The notes beneath the pieces were generated by a model, which was given only the letters and a program-made list of their open reading frames with translations, did not search any database and was not told the origin of the DNA. A stretch of 64,000 bases of DNA, from contig NW_024609837.1 in the NCBI RefSeq assembly GCF_016920785.2, positions 24,739,533-24,803,532 on the forward strand. Direction: 5' to 3'. The translations under genes and the position numbers were made by a program. Below are positions 1-12,300 of the stretch, in pieces (position 1 is the first letter of the stretch; every line of letters starts with the position of its first letter). The stretch comes from Ixodes scapularis. Taxonomy: Eukaryota > Arthropoda > Arachnida > Ixodida > Ixodidae.

Positions 1-775
1 TCGTACAGCCTGCGGCATGCCTCGAGAGTGTCAAAGGTGTTGAGTGGCCGGACACTGTCAGGAAACAAAATTCGCGCCTATTTGCTTCCGTCTTCCAACA
101 CGTATGGCGCTGATCGCGAAGTTGTCAATGCGGAACACGCGTTTTGAACGCCCGGCAATGACATGTAGAAAAACTAAGATCAGCTTTAGATTGACATTAT
201 AGCGACGTGACGATCCACACAATAGTGTGCGACTGATAAAAGTCTACCGTAAAATCCCGAGAGATAGCCCACCTAACATCAAGAGCAAATCGGGTGAAAA
301 TATGAAATGGGCTAACTTTCGGAATACAATCAAGAAAAGTTTAAAAAGAATTGCTATTTTTAGGTAGTGTCCCTTCGAAGCTTGTTGGAACGAGAATACA
401 GTGGAAACGAACAACGGACCAGTAGAAGAGTACCGTAAAAACCCGCGAATAATACAAAACATAATTTGAGGACTTCGAAAAAAAATTTTTTATCCACGTA
501 TAATATGAAACAAAATCAGGACTACGAAAACATTCCTTATTTGCGTCATAACTGAACCTTAATCACTGTCATCACGTCCTTTAGACTCCTTGTCCGATGC
601 CTCCTCCCAAAGGCAGTAGTCTTCAGCGCCGTCGAGCGCATTTGAAATCCCGCACTTGAAAGAACGAGCGACGAGCGAGCGTCGACACAGTGAAATCTTG
701 GCACGGCGCATTAAGCGAGCAACCCAATGTCGGCTCGCCAAAGTTCTCATGCAGCAGCTCGGTGTTTACGGCGAG

Positions 776-877
776 GTGCCGTTCACGTTGCTCTTTTACA
801 AAGTTAGGGCGAAGTGCCGTTCACGTTGCTCTTTTACAAAGTTAGGGCGAAGTGCCGTTCACGTTGCTCTTTTACAA
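776..877. repeat. 38-bp tandem repeat, about 2.7 copies
   Basis: GTGCCGTTCACGTTGCTCTT starts at 776, 814 and 852, an exact 38-bp period. The first two units are nearly identical and the third is cut short. Confidence 0.92.
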
Positions 878-897
878 AGTCGCTGGGACTTGCCTTA

Positions 898-943
898 ATA
901 TCATCATCATTAAAATCACATTGCGATTTTAATGATGATGATA
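898..943. repeat. Hairpin-forming inverted repeat
   Basis: ATCATCATCATTAAAATC is followed after a short loop by its inverse GATTTTAATGATGATGAT. Confidence 0.85.
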
Positions 944-2504
944 GCTGTTTTGAGCGCCTTATTGCTTCGAAACCGAAACTACGTCAAACAGCGTTAGATT
1001 GCGCCTCATCGAAGCTGGAAATTTTTAGAACCCGCGTATAATACGAGCCGCGAATTTTACAAAGCAAAATTTGAAAAAAAAAGAAAAACTCGTATTATAT
1101 TTGGGTTTTTACGGTATACACAACACTACTATTACTAGTAGTAGGCTATCTTTCGATGTTTAAAAGAATATAGCAAATCAATCCAAAAATTGGGGTGGGC
1201 TATCTTTCGGGGGTGGGGCATCTCTCGGGATTTTACGGTATTATTATCCGTCATCGTGGGGCATTCAGAATCTTTGAGTCGCAATGTCAACGCGGTGAAG
1301 ACTGGGCGCTTAGTGCCGCATGTTGTGGTAAACTGAAGCGAATTGGCGCAAACTCTACGTATGCGAAGCGCAAGTTCGTCTGCTTCTTTTGCAGGGGTTG
1401 TGGCGACATCAGCACGTGGTCTACCCACTATTTTTCAATCAGAGCCAATCAGAGCTCGGTGTTCTGACGTCACAACCCCTGCAAAAAAAGCAGACAAACT
1501 TGCGCTCCGCATTATTGACTGAAAAGGGCGGACCGTTGCTACTCTCGAGGCGCGCCACAAGCTGTGCGAGAGCTTCCGTTGTTTGCGTTTTCTTGACTGT
1601 TTGTCAATTAATTTGAACACCCCCACCCCTTTAATAGATCAAAAGCATTATTTGGTCAGCTTTCTGCCTTATCTTCTCATCTGGCGTGCAATAAAGATAT
1701 GCTGCTTTATCAGCATTGGGTTAAATGTTAACCGCATATTCTATAAGGCTAGCATTGTGCAAAGCTTCGTCTTAAAAAAAAAGAAAAAAATCTTTATAAA
1801 AGCTGGATGCCCGTGGCAACAACGTAAAGAAACGCCCGTAAATGGCTCTAAAAAATATCTGTAAAAAGACCCATAGCATCACAATTTTTAAGGAGGTACA
1901 CCAGTTAGCTTTTTTTCTCAAATTTATGGACTATGCAACTTTATGAATGAGTCAGCTGATTTTCTCAAACTTTTGTGTAATGTAAATTTAAAGAAAAATG
2001 TTTACCATGCACACAAAAAAAGAAGGTTCTCAAAATTTAACTTTTCTTCGACAAAATCATGCAAGGAAAAAAAGTAGGAAGGGACCGAATCAAGTTCGGG
2101 AGTTTGCTTCACCTCAAAATTCCCCGCACAGAATGCGTAAACCGCCAATAGACGAGATTCTTCCTTAAACACGGTACTTTTCAGGTGGCCGACTAGTTGG
2201 TGATTGGAGCAACAATGAGTTAATTTTAAAAAGAGGTTCTTAACGAGCCAAAGCAGACAAGAGAAGCAGTGTGCCAAGTAACAACTTTATCTAAGCACTT
2301 ATGTACATGACGTGACAAAAAAACAAAAAAGAGGTACGAAGGGCAGTTTTCATAAGGAACCAGACTTTGGTCCAAATCATGGTCTTGTTGACGCAACGGC
2401 CGAGGAGGCCGAGTGTAGACCGCAGTCGGACCGTTACCGGCCTTCTTTCTTCCCAGACTGCAAGGAAATATTTATGTACAGTAAACCTTCTCTAGAGTAT
2501 AGTC

Positions 2505-2711
2505 AGTTTCTACAAAGAAAATTCCTTTACTATGTGACAGAACCCCTTTAAAGTAAAGTAGCGTAAAAAAAAAAGTTTCTACAAAGACAATACTTTCACT
2601 ACGTGACATAACCTCTTTGAAGTAAAGTAGCGTAAAAAAAAGTTTCTACCAAGACAATACTTTCACTATGTGACATAACCTCTCTAAAGTAAAGTAGCAT
2701 AAAAAAAAAAT
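2505..2711. repeat. 67-69 bp tandem repeat, three copies
   Basis: GTTTCTAC begins units at 2506, 2575 and 2642. Each unit runs through a TATGTGACA/TACGTGACA block, AGTAAAGTAGC and an A-run. Confidence 0.9.
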
Positions 2712-3255
2712 ACTCAGATCATTTTTCAGAAGAGGTTTATCAGATTGAAGGACTATCAAATTTAGGACTCTGGAATGTGCAGCACTAATAGCCATGTAGA
2801 AATAATTGTCACATTTAATATTCAGTATGGGAGCAGGCACCTATAGGTAAGATGGATATAGTGGAAATGCAGGAAATACTACAAAATAATTCAACAATGA
2901 CTATGGACAAATAGAAAAGAAAACCAGTTTCACAGTTAAGCAGATCACGTGGAAGAACATTGTATAGGCAACTTAGCAGGTACTCATAATGTTTCCACTG
3001 AAAAAAATTTAAAGGGTTCTCAACATGACTCACTTCCTCCAAATATAAAAAAGAAAACTTATTTTTATGCTTTGATTGGGAAAGATGTAATACCATGTCC
3101 AGCCCAGTCAAGCCACATTTGTGTGGCTTTTTGCCTCAAGTATAAGAACTCCATTTCTAGTCAATTACACTACTATTCCTAGGTAGTCACCAGATCAACC
3201 TGTAGTGTGAGGCACGCTACATTTCAATGAAGACACGAAAACGAAGCAGGCATAC

Positions 3256-3327
3256 TTTTTTTAGCTCCAGTTGCAGGGAACGGACTTTGGAGCGTTCTTG
3301 TTCCAGAGCAGCATGCAGCTCGGTGAC
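3256..3327 (-). CDS. GKAP1: GKAP1 exon 9
   Basis: 24 codons, VTELHAALEQERSKVRSLQL then ELKK. This is the most conserved stretch of GKAP1 (human VTSLHAALEQERSKVKVLQA). Acceptor TCACCCAG, donor gtatgc, so at least one further exon is needed for the C-terminus. None could be recognised downstream. Confidence 0.93.
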
Positions 3328-6300
3328 CTGGGTGAGACCAGTACCAAAACGTTGCTTAGCAGCAGTTGAAACAGAGATGACACCCAGCTGGACCTTCAAA
3401 CTGGGCTCCTAGAAACTCAGACAGTCTCTCTATAATCTTTACCCCAAGTAAAATGTTATTTCCAGTTTAAGCACAGCTGAGCAAGGCATCGATGCATCGC
3501 TACGAGTGAATGCTTCCCAAGTACCCTCAAAGCACATTCAGTACTGTTAATCCTCGGTAAGTCTTCAAGAGAGACAAAAGTTCTAAAAACCTTGAGAACA
3601 CCCAGGGTCTTAAACACGTGGCCCGCAAGTATCCTGTGGCTACGAGCTCCCACTCCTATGCCTTGAGCACTGCATGCGCCATAAATAAGGACCTCTTGTC
3701 ATCCCTTCATTTCCACTGGAAACATAGATTTGCTTTTATGACGTTTTCACACATTTGGCACTAATCTGTTTTTTTTTTTTTTAGATGGAGGATTGTTTTG
3801 TCTTACCGTTAAGACACAAGTAGTTTCTCATATTTCTGCTATAAAAATCGTCAGCAAAGCCAAAACTACCGTATGAAGAGATTTTCTTTCGAGACATGTT
3901 GCGCTCGGATAATGTCCGAGTGGATTGAGTGATAGAGTAATGATTGTGTGCTTGGTTTCTACTTCTCTTGAAAAATTCCAGAGTGCTGAGGGCCTAGTGG
4001 TATTTAAAATCTGGCAATCACACTAGGTACAAACCCAAAGTAGTTGTGTGGACAAATCAAAGCTAAAGACATCCCTGGAAAAACGACTATTTTACAAAAG
4101 GCCACTAGCACGAGACCTCTTCTTTAAAGGAGTTGTGCAACGATTTTATTGTTGAAAGGATTGGCATCTTCTACTTTTGATATTGTTCACCATGTCACAA
4201 ATGACAGAAAACACGCCTCCTTTCATCGAAATGTTGCGATTCTGCCGAAATAAACCAGTTCGGCTAACTGGTTTATTTCTCAAGCAACCTATATATACAG
4301 TATTTACTCGCAGAATGAACGCACTTTTTTTCCCCAAAAATCTATGCAAAGTTGGGGGGAGCGTTCATTACGCGAAGTAAAATTTTTGCGTCCGTATTTA
4401 CTCGCATAATGAACGGACCTTTTATCCTGAAAAATCGAAGTAACTTCTTATCTCTTTGCGCAAGGCGCCCGATCTCGTAACCTAACTAGCTGTGCAAAAA
4501 AAAAAAAAAACGCTTTTGTTTTCTTTTTCTCTTAGTTCCTTGGGGCTTTTTTTTACCGCCTTTCGCAAGCTGTTTTGTTTGCTTAGGCGAGGGCTCTCCG
4601 CTTATCTTTCTTGTCTCCTTGCGCGCGACGCACGACCCCCCGTAACCAAACTGCGCTGTGCAAAAAAAATAGAAGAAAAAAAAAAAACTCTTTTTTTTTC
4701 TTTCCTCAGTTGTGTGGGTTCTTTTTTTCTTTTTGCCGCCTTTCGCAAGCTGTTTACTTTGCTTAGAGCAGTGGTTCTCAAATGGGGGTCCGCGGACCCT
4801 TTGGGTTCCGCGAAGGCATTCTATGGGTCCGCGAAGTCCTGCCTCATCAGTCAAGCGCGGCAATAAAAGTTTTCTTTTTTCAGATCGCGAAGGCATTTTT
4901 CGATTTTCGGGAGAGTTTTTTCGTGTGTATGTCAATACGAGAAGTCTACTTCACACTAGCCCTTAGTTAAATCCACTTATTATATCAATATTATATGTAA
5001 CCTATAACTCTCCCTCCCCTCACCACGAACGGAGTCCTCGATCATCTCTGCCGATCCACAAGGGGTCCGCGACACATTGATGTTTGAGAACCACTGGCTT
5101 AGAGGGCTTCTCCGCTCCTCTTTCTTACCTCCTTGCGCGCGGCGCGCGACACCCAGTAACCAAACTGCGCTGTGCAAAGAAAAAAAAAAGAAAAACGAAA
5201 AAAAAAAGCTCCTCTTTGTTTATGTTTTCCCTTAGTTCCGTAATTGTTTTTTTTTTTTTTGTTGCTTTTTGCAATCTGTTTTGTTCGCTTAGAGCGCTTC
5301 TCCGCTTCTCTTTCTTACCTCCTTGCGCGCGGCGGCGCGCGAATCCAAAGTCCAGACTGCGCTGCGCAAAAAAAAAAAAAAAAGCTCCTCTCCATGTTTT
5401 TTTTTGCTTCCGTTGGATCTTTGCGAATTTTTTAACGCCTTTTGCAAGGCATTTTGTTCGCCTACGCTGCACATGCATTCACGACCTCGCTGCATTAGGA
5501 AAAAAAGCGCGTTCATTTCTCGCGTTTTTGGGGGGAGGGGGTCAAAATTTTGACGTCCAAGTTGGGGGCGCGTTTATTATGCGAGTGAAAAAAAAAGTCG
5601 AAATTTTGAGAGCCGACTCGGGGGGTGCGTTCATTACGCGAGTGCGTTCATTGTGCGAGTAAATACGGTATGTACCTACACAGCAACTTTCACCTAACTT
5701 CTACACAGAGATCTCCTTTGGTGAAAGCATTTTCAAATACAAAGACAATACACATTCACAAAAGGCCAAGCAGTCAAACCTACCATCAACCACTTTCTAT
5801 GCAGAGATTGTTTTCAAATACAAAGAACATATGCAAGAGACCTTATGCAAGAGGGTTCTGGGACCTGCATCTGGGTACACCGACCCGGGCAAAGCTTCCC
5901 AAATATGAACACCGCTTCAAATATCTTTTTGTGCTTACATTTGACTTAGTCTGTTCTAATAACCTGTCCTTTACGCACCTCGAGGTTTGTCCCACATACT
6001 TGAATCCGCATGCTAAAGGTATCTCATACACCACACTCTCTACGCAAGAAACTGAAGGTTCCGGATGAGCCTTCTGGTAGCCTCTATGGTTTGACTGAAA
6101 TGGCGTCAACCTGCTCATTTTGAAATCTGAAGAGAATACTACGTCTACTCCAAGCTTCTTGCCGCAAGCCTTTAGGTTACGGGAAATCCCGTGTATTTAA
6201 TCTCTTGTGAATGTGCATTGTCTTTGTATTAGGAAATGCTTTCACCAAAGGAGATCTCTGCAAAGAAGGCGGGCGAGTGTGGCTGTGTGGGCATATATAA

Positions 6301-9300
6301 GTCGCTTGAGAAATAAACCTGTTAACCGAGTTTGAGACGTTTCCTTCTGTGTCTTGTTCCTTCGACTAAAAGTTCATTTTATTCACCACAGACTTGGATG
6401 TTAAACGACGCGATTAGCTACCACTGGCTCGCCTGCACACTCACTGTCTTTTTAGTAACCATTGTAGGTTAACAAAAGATTAACCATTAAAGATAATTAC
6501 AAGAGCACCCTCCAAGGCTTACTCCACTAGTAACTACAACTGCACTAACACACTGCTGCTTCCTTTGGTACACGGCTCGCACTGACGTCGCATCAGCTGC
6601 CATTGTGGAGATCTTGCTGCCGAACGCGCACCTTTTCATACATTTCGCGCAGCTGAATTCATTCTTCTCGGGGTACAATTCAAACACAGTTCTCCCAAAA
6701 ACTGCAAGGTATGCCAAAGAAGCACGAAGGACAGCTCATAGTGTTCGCTGTAGTAAACTCGTGACCGCGAAGCCTGACGGGCCAGTTCTTACTTGCTGCG
6801 TCAGCTCGTCCTTGACTTGCGTCACCTCCTCGAAGTCTCGCAAAATCTCTGCCTTGTCATGCACTGCGGGCAACAATTGGGAGAGGCGCATCAGGTGCTT
6901 TGCTCCCGACACTGGCGGCTCAAAAGAACAACAGATAGATCAGACAGAGAAATTCATTTTTGTTTGGAATTTAAGTCGTTGTTTTTTTTTTTCCCTCTCC
7001 ACATCAATGTAAATCTTCCCTAATTTCTTTTCGGGCTTATTGCGTATCAAGAGACTAGTTTCTGTGGAAACGTGAAACCAGCACCAGAAATGACCGTAAG
7101 GTCCTGATAGACCGTTCTGAAAAATCCCACAAGACCAATCGGCAAAATTGCGCCACGCGGCGAGGAATTGTGGGACCGTTCTGATGATCGCTGGCGCCAA
7201 CTTCTAAGCTCCGTACATCCTGGAAGCGGCGCGATTCCGTCTCGTTCCCTATTGAGAGTTCAGAACGCAGAGGAAACAACCGACACATAACAAAGCAGGT
7301 ATGTTCCCTGTTTCGTTACCATCCTACCTTCTCTACATTCGAAAATTGCAAAACAGGAAACCAATTCGAACTGCTCCTTGTATTCACAGGTCGTACGTCA
7401 AATCGCAGTGATGCATCGAAAAGAGGATGACTGCGCCGCATATTTCCGGAATGGTCCAAGTACGTGCCACACCATTCCAGATACCAATGTGGCCAGCAGT
7501 GCTGAACACAATTGTCATCATCACCCATTGCCATCGCTGCAGAATCCCCGTTAAAGAGTGAAAAGACAAAGGAAACTCACTCTCCCCCTGACCCAGGATG
7601 GTGCAGAGCTGCTTGTTCCGCAGTTTCACCGTGTGCAGTTGAGCCTTTTGGAGAGAACAGAAATAAAGACGTGACCTTAGGCTCCCGATGAACAAAGCAA
7701 GGAACATAGGGAAAAGAACACTGCACACAGTGCTCCCACACCAGCTCAACAAAAAACTCAAGATAAAAAAATTATACAATCAATTTACAACCTAATTATA
7801 TGAAAAATCAATAAAAAGATAATGAACAAAAACGGAATGCACACTGTTCAGACTCTCACATAGAATGTTTATAATCAGTTCACCACAACGAGGAGGACGT
7901 TTGCAGCTCAACATGGAACTTAAGATAGAAAAATTATACAATCAATTTACAACCTAATTATATATGAAAAATCAATAAAAAGATAATGAACAAAAACAAA
8001 ATGCACACTGTTCAGACTCTCACATAGAATGTTTATATTCAGTTCACCACAATGACGAGGACGTTTGCAGCTCAACATGGAACTGAAGATAGAAAAATTA
8101 TACAATCAATTTACAACCTAATTATATGAAAAAATCAATAAAAATATAATGAACAAAAACGGAACGCACGCTGTTCGGACTCTCACATAGAATGTTTATA
8201 TTCAGCTCACGACGACAATTTCAAAGATGGTACCTTTGGCTGACTGGAAAAGCCCTTGAAGATAATACTAACCACACAATCATTAGTTATGTTATGCAAA
8301 CACCAAGAACAGTAAACCATAGTATAACAGAAAACCACAACTGCAATATAAAAATCATATTAATTTCAACATTAAGTTGACCACTAGGTAAATAAAAGCA
8401 TAAATCAGTTAGTTTTCTCGTATCATGTACTGTCATTCTCGTCCACGGCCTATAGGTGTGGTAGGTACATCCAGATGCTTACGTGCATATAAGCCAATGG
8501 TCAGGTAACAAAACCAGCCATTTGTTTGCACGTAGCTGGACCCACAAAGTGAGCCAAGTCAAAGTTTTTTAAGGGTACAACTCCAACACCTGCTATGCAC
8601 CATTTGAGGCCGCGAAAAGCTCACTCGAGCAGTCTCGTTGGCGAAAGGAAAAAGGCAAAGCGGTGTAAAACGTACAGTGAGCCTCTCGACGTCCGCACGC
8701 AGTCCCGCTATCACCTCGTCCTTCTTGTCTAGCTGGTCTTGAAACTGCAGGCTTAGCACTTGCTCCACAAGGAAGGGCTGCAATGTCAAGCACATCTGTC
8801 AGGTATCAACGTCCTTGAGGGCTCAGAGTCCAACTCAGACACGGGGCGATTAGTCGAACCTTGCTAATTGAGAGTAAAACCCGTACCGCGCGCAGCTGTT
8901 GCCACGTGCATCGCTTCCCCGTCCCACCTCGCACACATGTCAGTCTCTCCCAGTCCGCCCGTACTGCTTCTGCTACGCCACCTTTCGGGCCCTCTTATAA
9001 CCTAGACTTTTCATGGGAGTTACGTAGGTGCCGACAATGAAACCTAAAAAGAGAAATCTAACCAGTTTCAGCTGAGCTCTCCCTGGATCATGAATTTGCA
9101 CCTTTTTCTGGATATTTTAGCTCGGCTGATGTTCCAAAAACTTTTTTGTCTCTATGTTTCATACCTCAACTTCAGTTCAAGGTCCCTAGCAATGACGTAG
9201 GTCAGCATTTAGCATGTAGTGTTGGATGGTACATTAACACATCCACCATTACCGCCACAGCAACAGCACCGTATGCACCAAAAAGTAGTTCTAGGCATCT

Positions 9301-12300
9301 CTTAATTTTAACGGCAATTGAAGTCGTGCGATTGCAACTGTATCGACACTACGCTACACGACTTGGAAGAAAGACAAAGACACGTCACTTTTCAATGATA
9401 CTTAATTCGGATCAATCCTTTTGCACTAACAATGTGGCTTTTGAACGGTGTTTTAACAATTGCAGCCTTGTAATCGACCACTTCCGCTCAAAACGTCGTC
9501 CTGGCATTAGCACCCGCCACACATTTGCGGGTAAATTGAGTGTACGATTGTGTCGTGAACTGTTCCCGAAGAGCTCGCTACTCTAGCAGACGGCAACGTT
9601 GCGGCGGTGGATGTTCATCCGAAGTCGGTTGGTTTCGCAGCAGATGACAGCCGGTTTCTCCGGGCCTCGCATTTGGCGCAGCGATACGAACGCTCCTGTG
9701 ATACGGCGTCATGTGACTCGCTTTGACTCCCTTAAAGGGTCACCAGGGCCGTAGCCTCCATTGTTCGCCAAGTTATCATGAAACAGGGTATGGTGACCGC
9801 TCATTTAAAGGTCTTGAGGGTGACTGAACAAAGCAAAGACCCATCTTCACATTCTTTTGCTACAAATTTTTTTTTTTTTTTTTACTTTTTTTGGTTATAC
9901 ATTGACAGTTAGCCCATTTTTTTATTTCACCCAATTCGCTCTAGGTGGGCTGCTTCTCGGGATATTACGGTAGAGCACAGAGAAGAAAGTGAATCCCTCG
10001 CAAACACTGCATTTAATTTTGTCGCAACTAACAAACAAAGAAGCACAACAAACACAAGCTCCTCAGTGATGCCCGTCGGATGCTTCGAAGCGTGCCGAAA
10101 CGCACTGCTCGTACACGAGCGGTACGGCTCAGAGCTGCCGTCGGTTACACAACGGTGCCAGGAATGCGAGGTCCCGAAGCGGCAACAAATGACGTTGCAA
10201 AAATTAGTGTCAAGCTGTCGGACGTTGTGATCCCGGGGGTCGGTCGTAAAAGTGCCGGCGAAAATGCACAAGCGAGTGCGAGCGCTGCCATAGCCACGGG
10301 ATTCCGACTCCCGGCCGCCGAAGTTTCCGTGAACTGTCGAGCTGGAAAGCTCGACAGTTCACGGAGCGGCGAAACGGGCGTCTGCCATGTCCACCATCGC
10401 CGAGATCGGGGCTGGCGACAGCGTGACACTTTGGCCTCGTTCCGAAATTCGCTCGATCCTACTCCGGAGTAAGGGTTTCGTACCTTGGCGTTCTAAAACC
10501 TACCCGCGTCCAGCGTTCTTCAATCCGCGTTGTCACATGACACGACCCGCCGGAGCGACTCGGATCCACTTGGGTAAGACTTGGAACGCGGCCTTTGACG
10601 ACGTCGTCCGGCGGAAGTCAGGCGACCACTTTTTTGAACGCGGTAAGCACGCCGGCGGGAGACGCGTTGCGAGCACCGCAGTTACACTCGGCTGGTACAT
10701 TTTGTCCCAGCCTGTCACTTCATCATAGAAAATCGAACCTTGGGATTGTGGCACGGTCGTCCCCACCTGCTTGTTTTTGAGGTCTTCCCGCCTCTGCTCC
10801 CTGGTCAGGATGGTTTTGGCGTCCTTCGCGACCTCGTCGAAAATGTCCTCCTTGGATAGGACCGGCGGCCTCTTCTCCGAAGAAGCCCCGAACGAATCCG
10901 GGTGTTCTGCAAACGGTGCGTACCACGCTCAAGAAATTCGCAACTGCTGCGCTACCCTTCCCCCGATTCGTGAACGGTTGGAGTGGGGAAATTGTTACTT
11001 TGCGATGTGGTGCAGGGCTCCACGCTGCAAAGCAGCCATTCTCAAATTTCGGAGTGTCAAAAAATCTCCCCCTTTAAATATCTATAATTCATACATAGTA
11101 GCTTCGTTCAATTTACTTGCACCTCCTGCACCGGTGCAGACACGTGTAGGGCAGTGTACCTACGGTACGTGTATTGAGATACAACCGGAAGTACACCGCC
11201 TACACCATTCTGTACCGGTGCAGGAGGTGCGGGTAAACCAAACGAAGCTAATGTGCGACGCTGTGAAAGCTACTAGTACAAGCACGTGGCTTGACAAAGC
11301 TTTTAATTCGTGCACACTCTCGTGTAAGTGAACGCTAGATGAAGCCACGTGCTCGCAACTGTAGCCTGAACTGTGCTGCGCTCTATATATAAAATGTATG
11401 GTGCAAAGAGGAACAATCTTTTTTGGGGTGCAAGAGGCCTTTGGAGAGAACTGCAGGGGCTCTATGCTACACGGCGGGATTAAGCGAGACCAAGGGACCG
11501 GGACAACACTGCCTGCTGCGATTGGTCAGCGCCGTGCCGCTGACCAATCGCAGCGGGCGGTGTTGTCCCGGTCCCTTGGTCCCGACGTGTAGCATAGGGC
11601 TTCAGGCGGACATAGACCGAGGCCGCCTTACCCTTGGCCTCAAGGACCTCGCAGGAAGAGGCAGCCTCCCCCAGGTGGTTAAACTCGTCCAGAGACATTG
11701 TCGTCTTCTTGTCCTTCTTCAACAAATTCTTCTTCTTTTTCGGCTTTTTGGCGTCGGACGAGGAAGCTGGCCCCACCTGCACGACCTCCTTCTCGTGCGC
11801 CTCGTAAAACTGTGAAAAACAAAAAAATAAAAAAAAGCTTACTGTTGTTTTGAGATTTTAGAAGAGCCCCCGACACTCCAAAGTGCATTTGTGTTCAGCA
11901 ATAAAGCTCCTTTCATGTGAAATGTGCTTTGTCTCGTCAGGGGGGAGGGGGGGGGGGGGGGGGTTGTAGAAATTTGTGAAGCCAAATTTGTGAGCCAGGT
12001 GATGAAGTCACAACCCCTAGCTCGACGCTGATTAGCTGGCGATTGCACAATCACTCGCACACAACCGCTCGCCCGCCAGACAGTGGTTGAATGTCGTCGG
12101 AGAAACGTCCGCGGCTATGGAGGGTTCTGGAAGAGAACCAGGGGTTCGAAGCCCGGGTTAGCGCCGGTATCTCCATTACAGGAATTGCTATGGAGGGTAC
12201 ATGACATGCGTTAAGCCAGTCGTTAAACTAACCGACAAAGAGCGCCGAGAGCCAGTCGCTAAACTAACCGACGAAGAGCGCCGAGAGCGTAGACGTCAAT

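Larger units (their letters stand above)
245..1240. mobile_element. Compound element with TACCGTAAAA terminal inverted repeats
   Basis: The left end TACCGTAAAATCCCGAGAGA is matched in inverse at the right end by TCTCTCGGGATTTTACGGTA. A second pair with the same outer sequence lies inside: 431 (TACCGTAAAAACCCGCGAAT) and 1116 (...TTGGGTTTTTACGGTA). This looks like one MITE nested in another of the same group, or an element with duplicated ends. No transposase reading frame is seen. Related ends occur near 9971 and 26635. Confidence 0.65.
1..3255. other. Stretch downstream of the last GKAP1 exon found
   Basis: No coding block recognised. It holds the TACCGTAAAA-ended compound element (245-1240), a 38-bp and a 67-69-bp tandem repeat, and A/T-rich DNA. 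A short acidic reading frame on the minus strand at 559-620, ending GRDDSD, could be a terminal exon of GKAP1, but no convincing acceptor precedes it. Confidence 0.5.

Noticed and set aside
4486..5662. Lys/Phe-rich open frames on both strands at 4.5-5.7 kb
   Set aside because: They follow the A- and T-runs of a repeated TIR element; no domain is recognisable.
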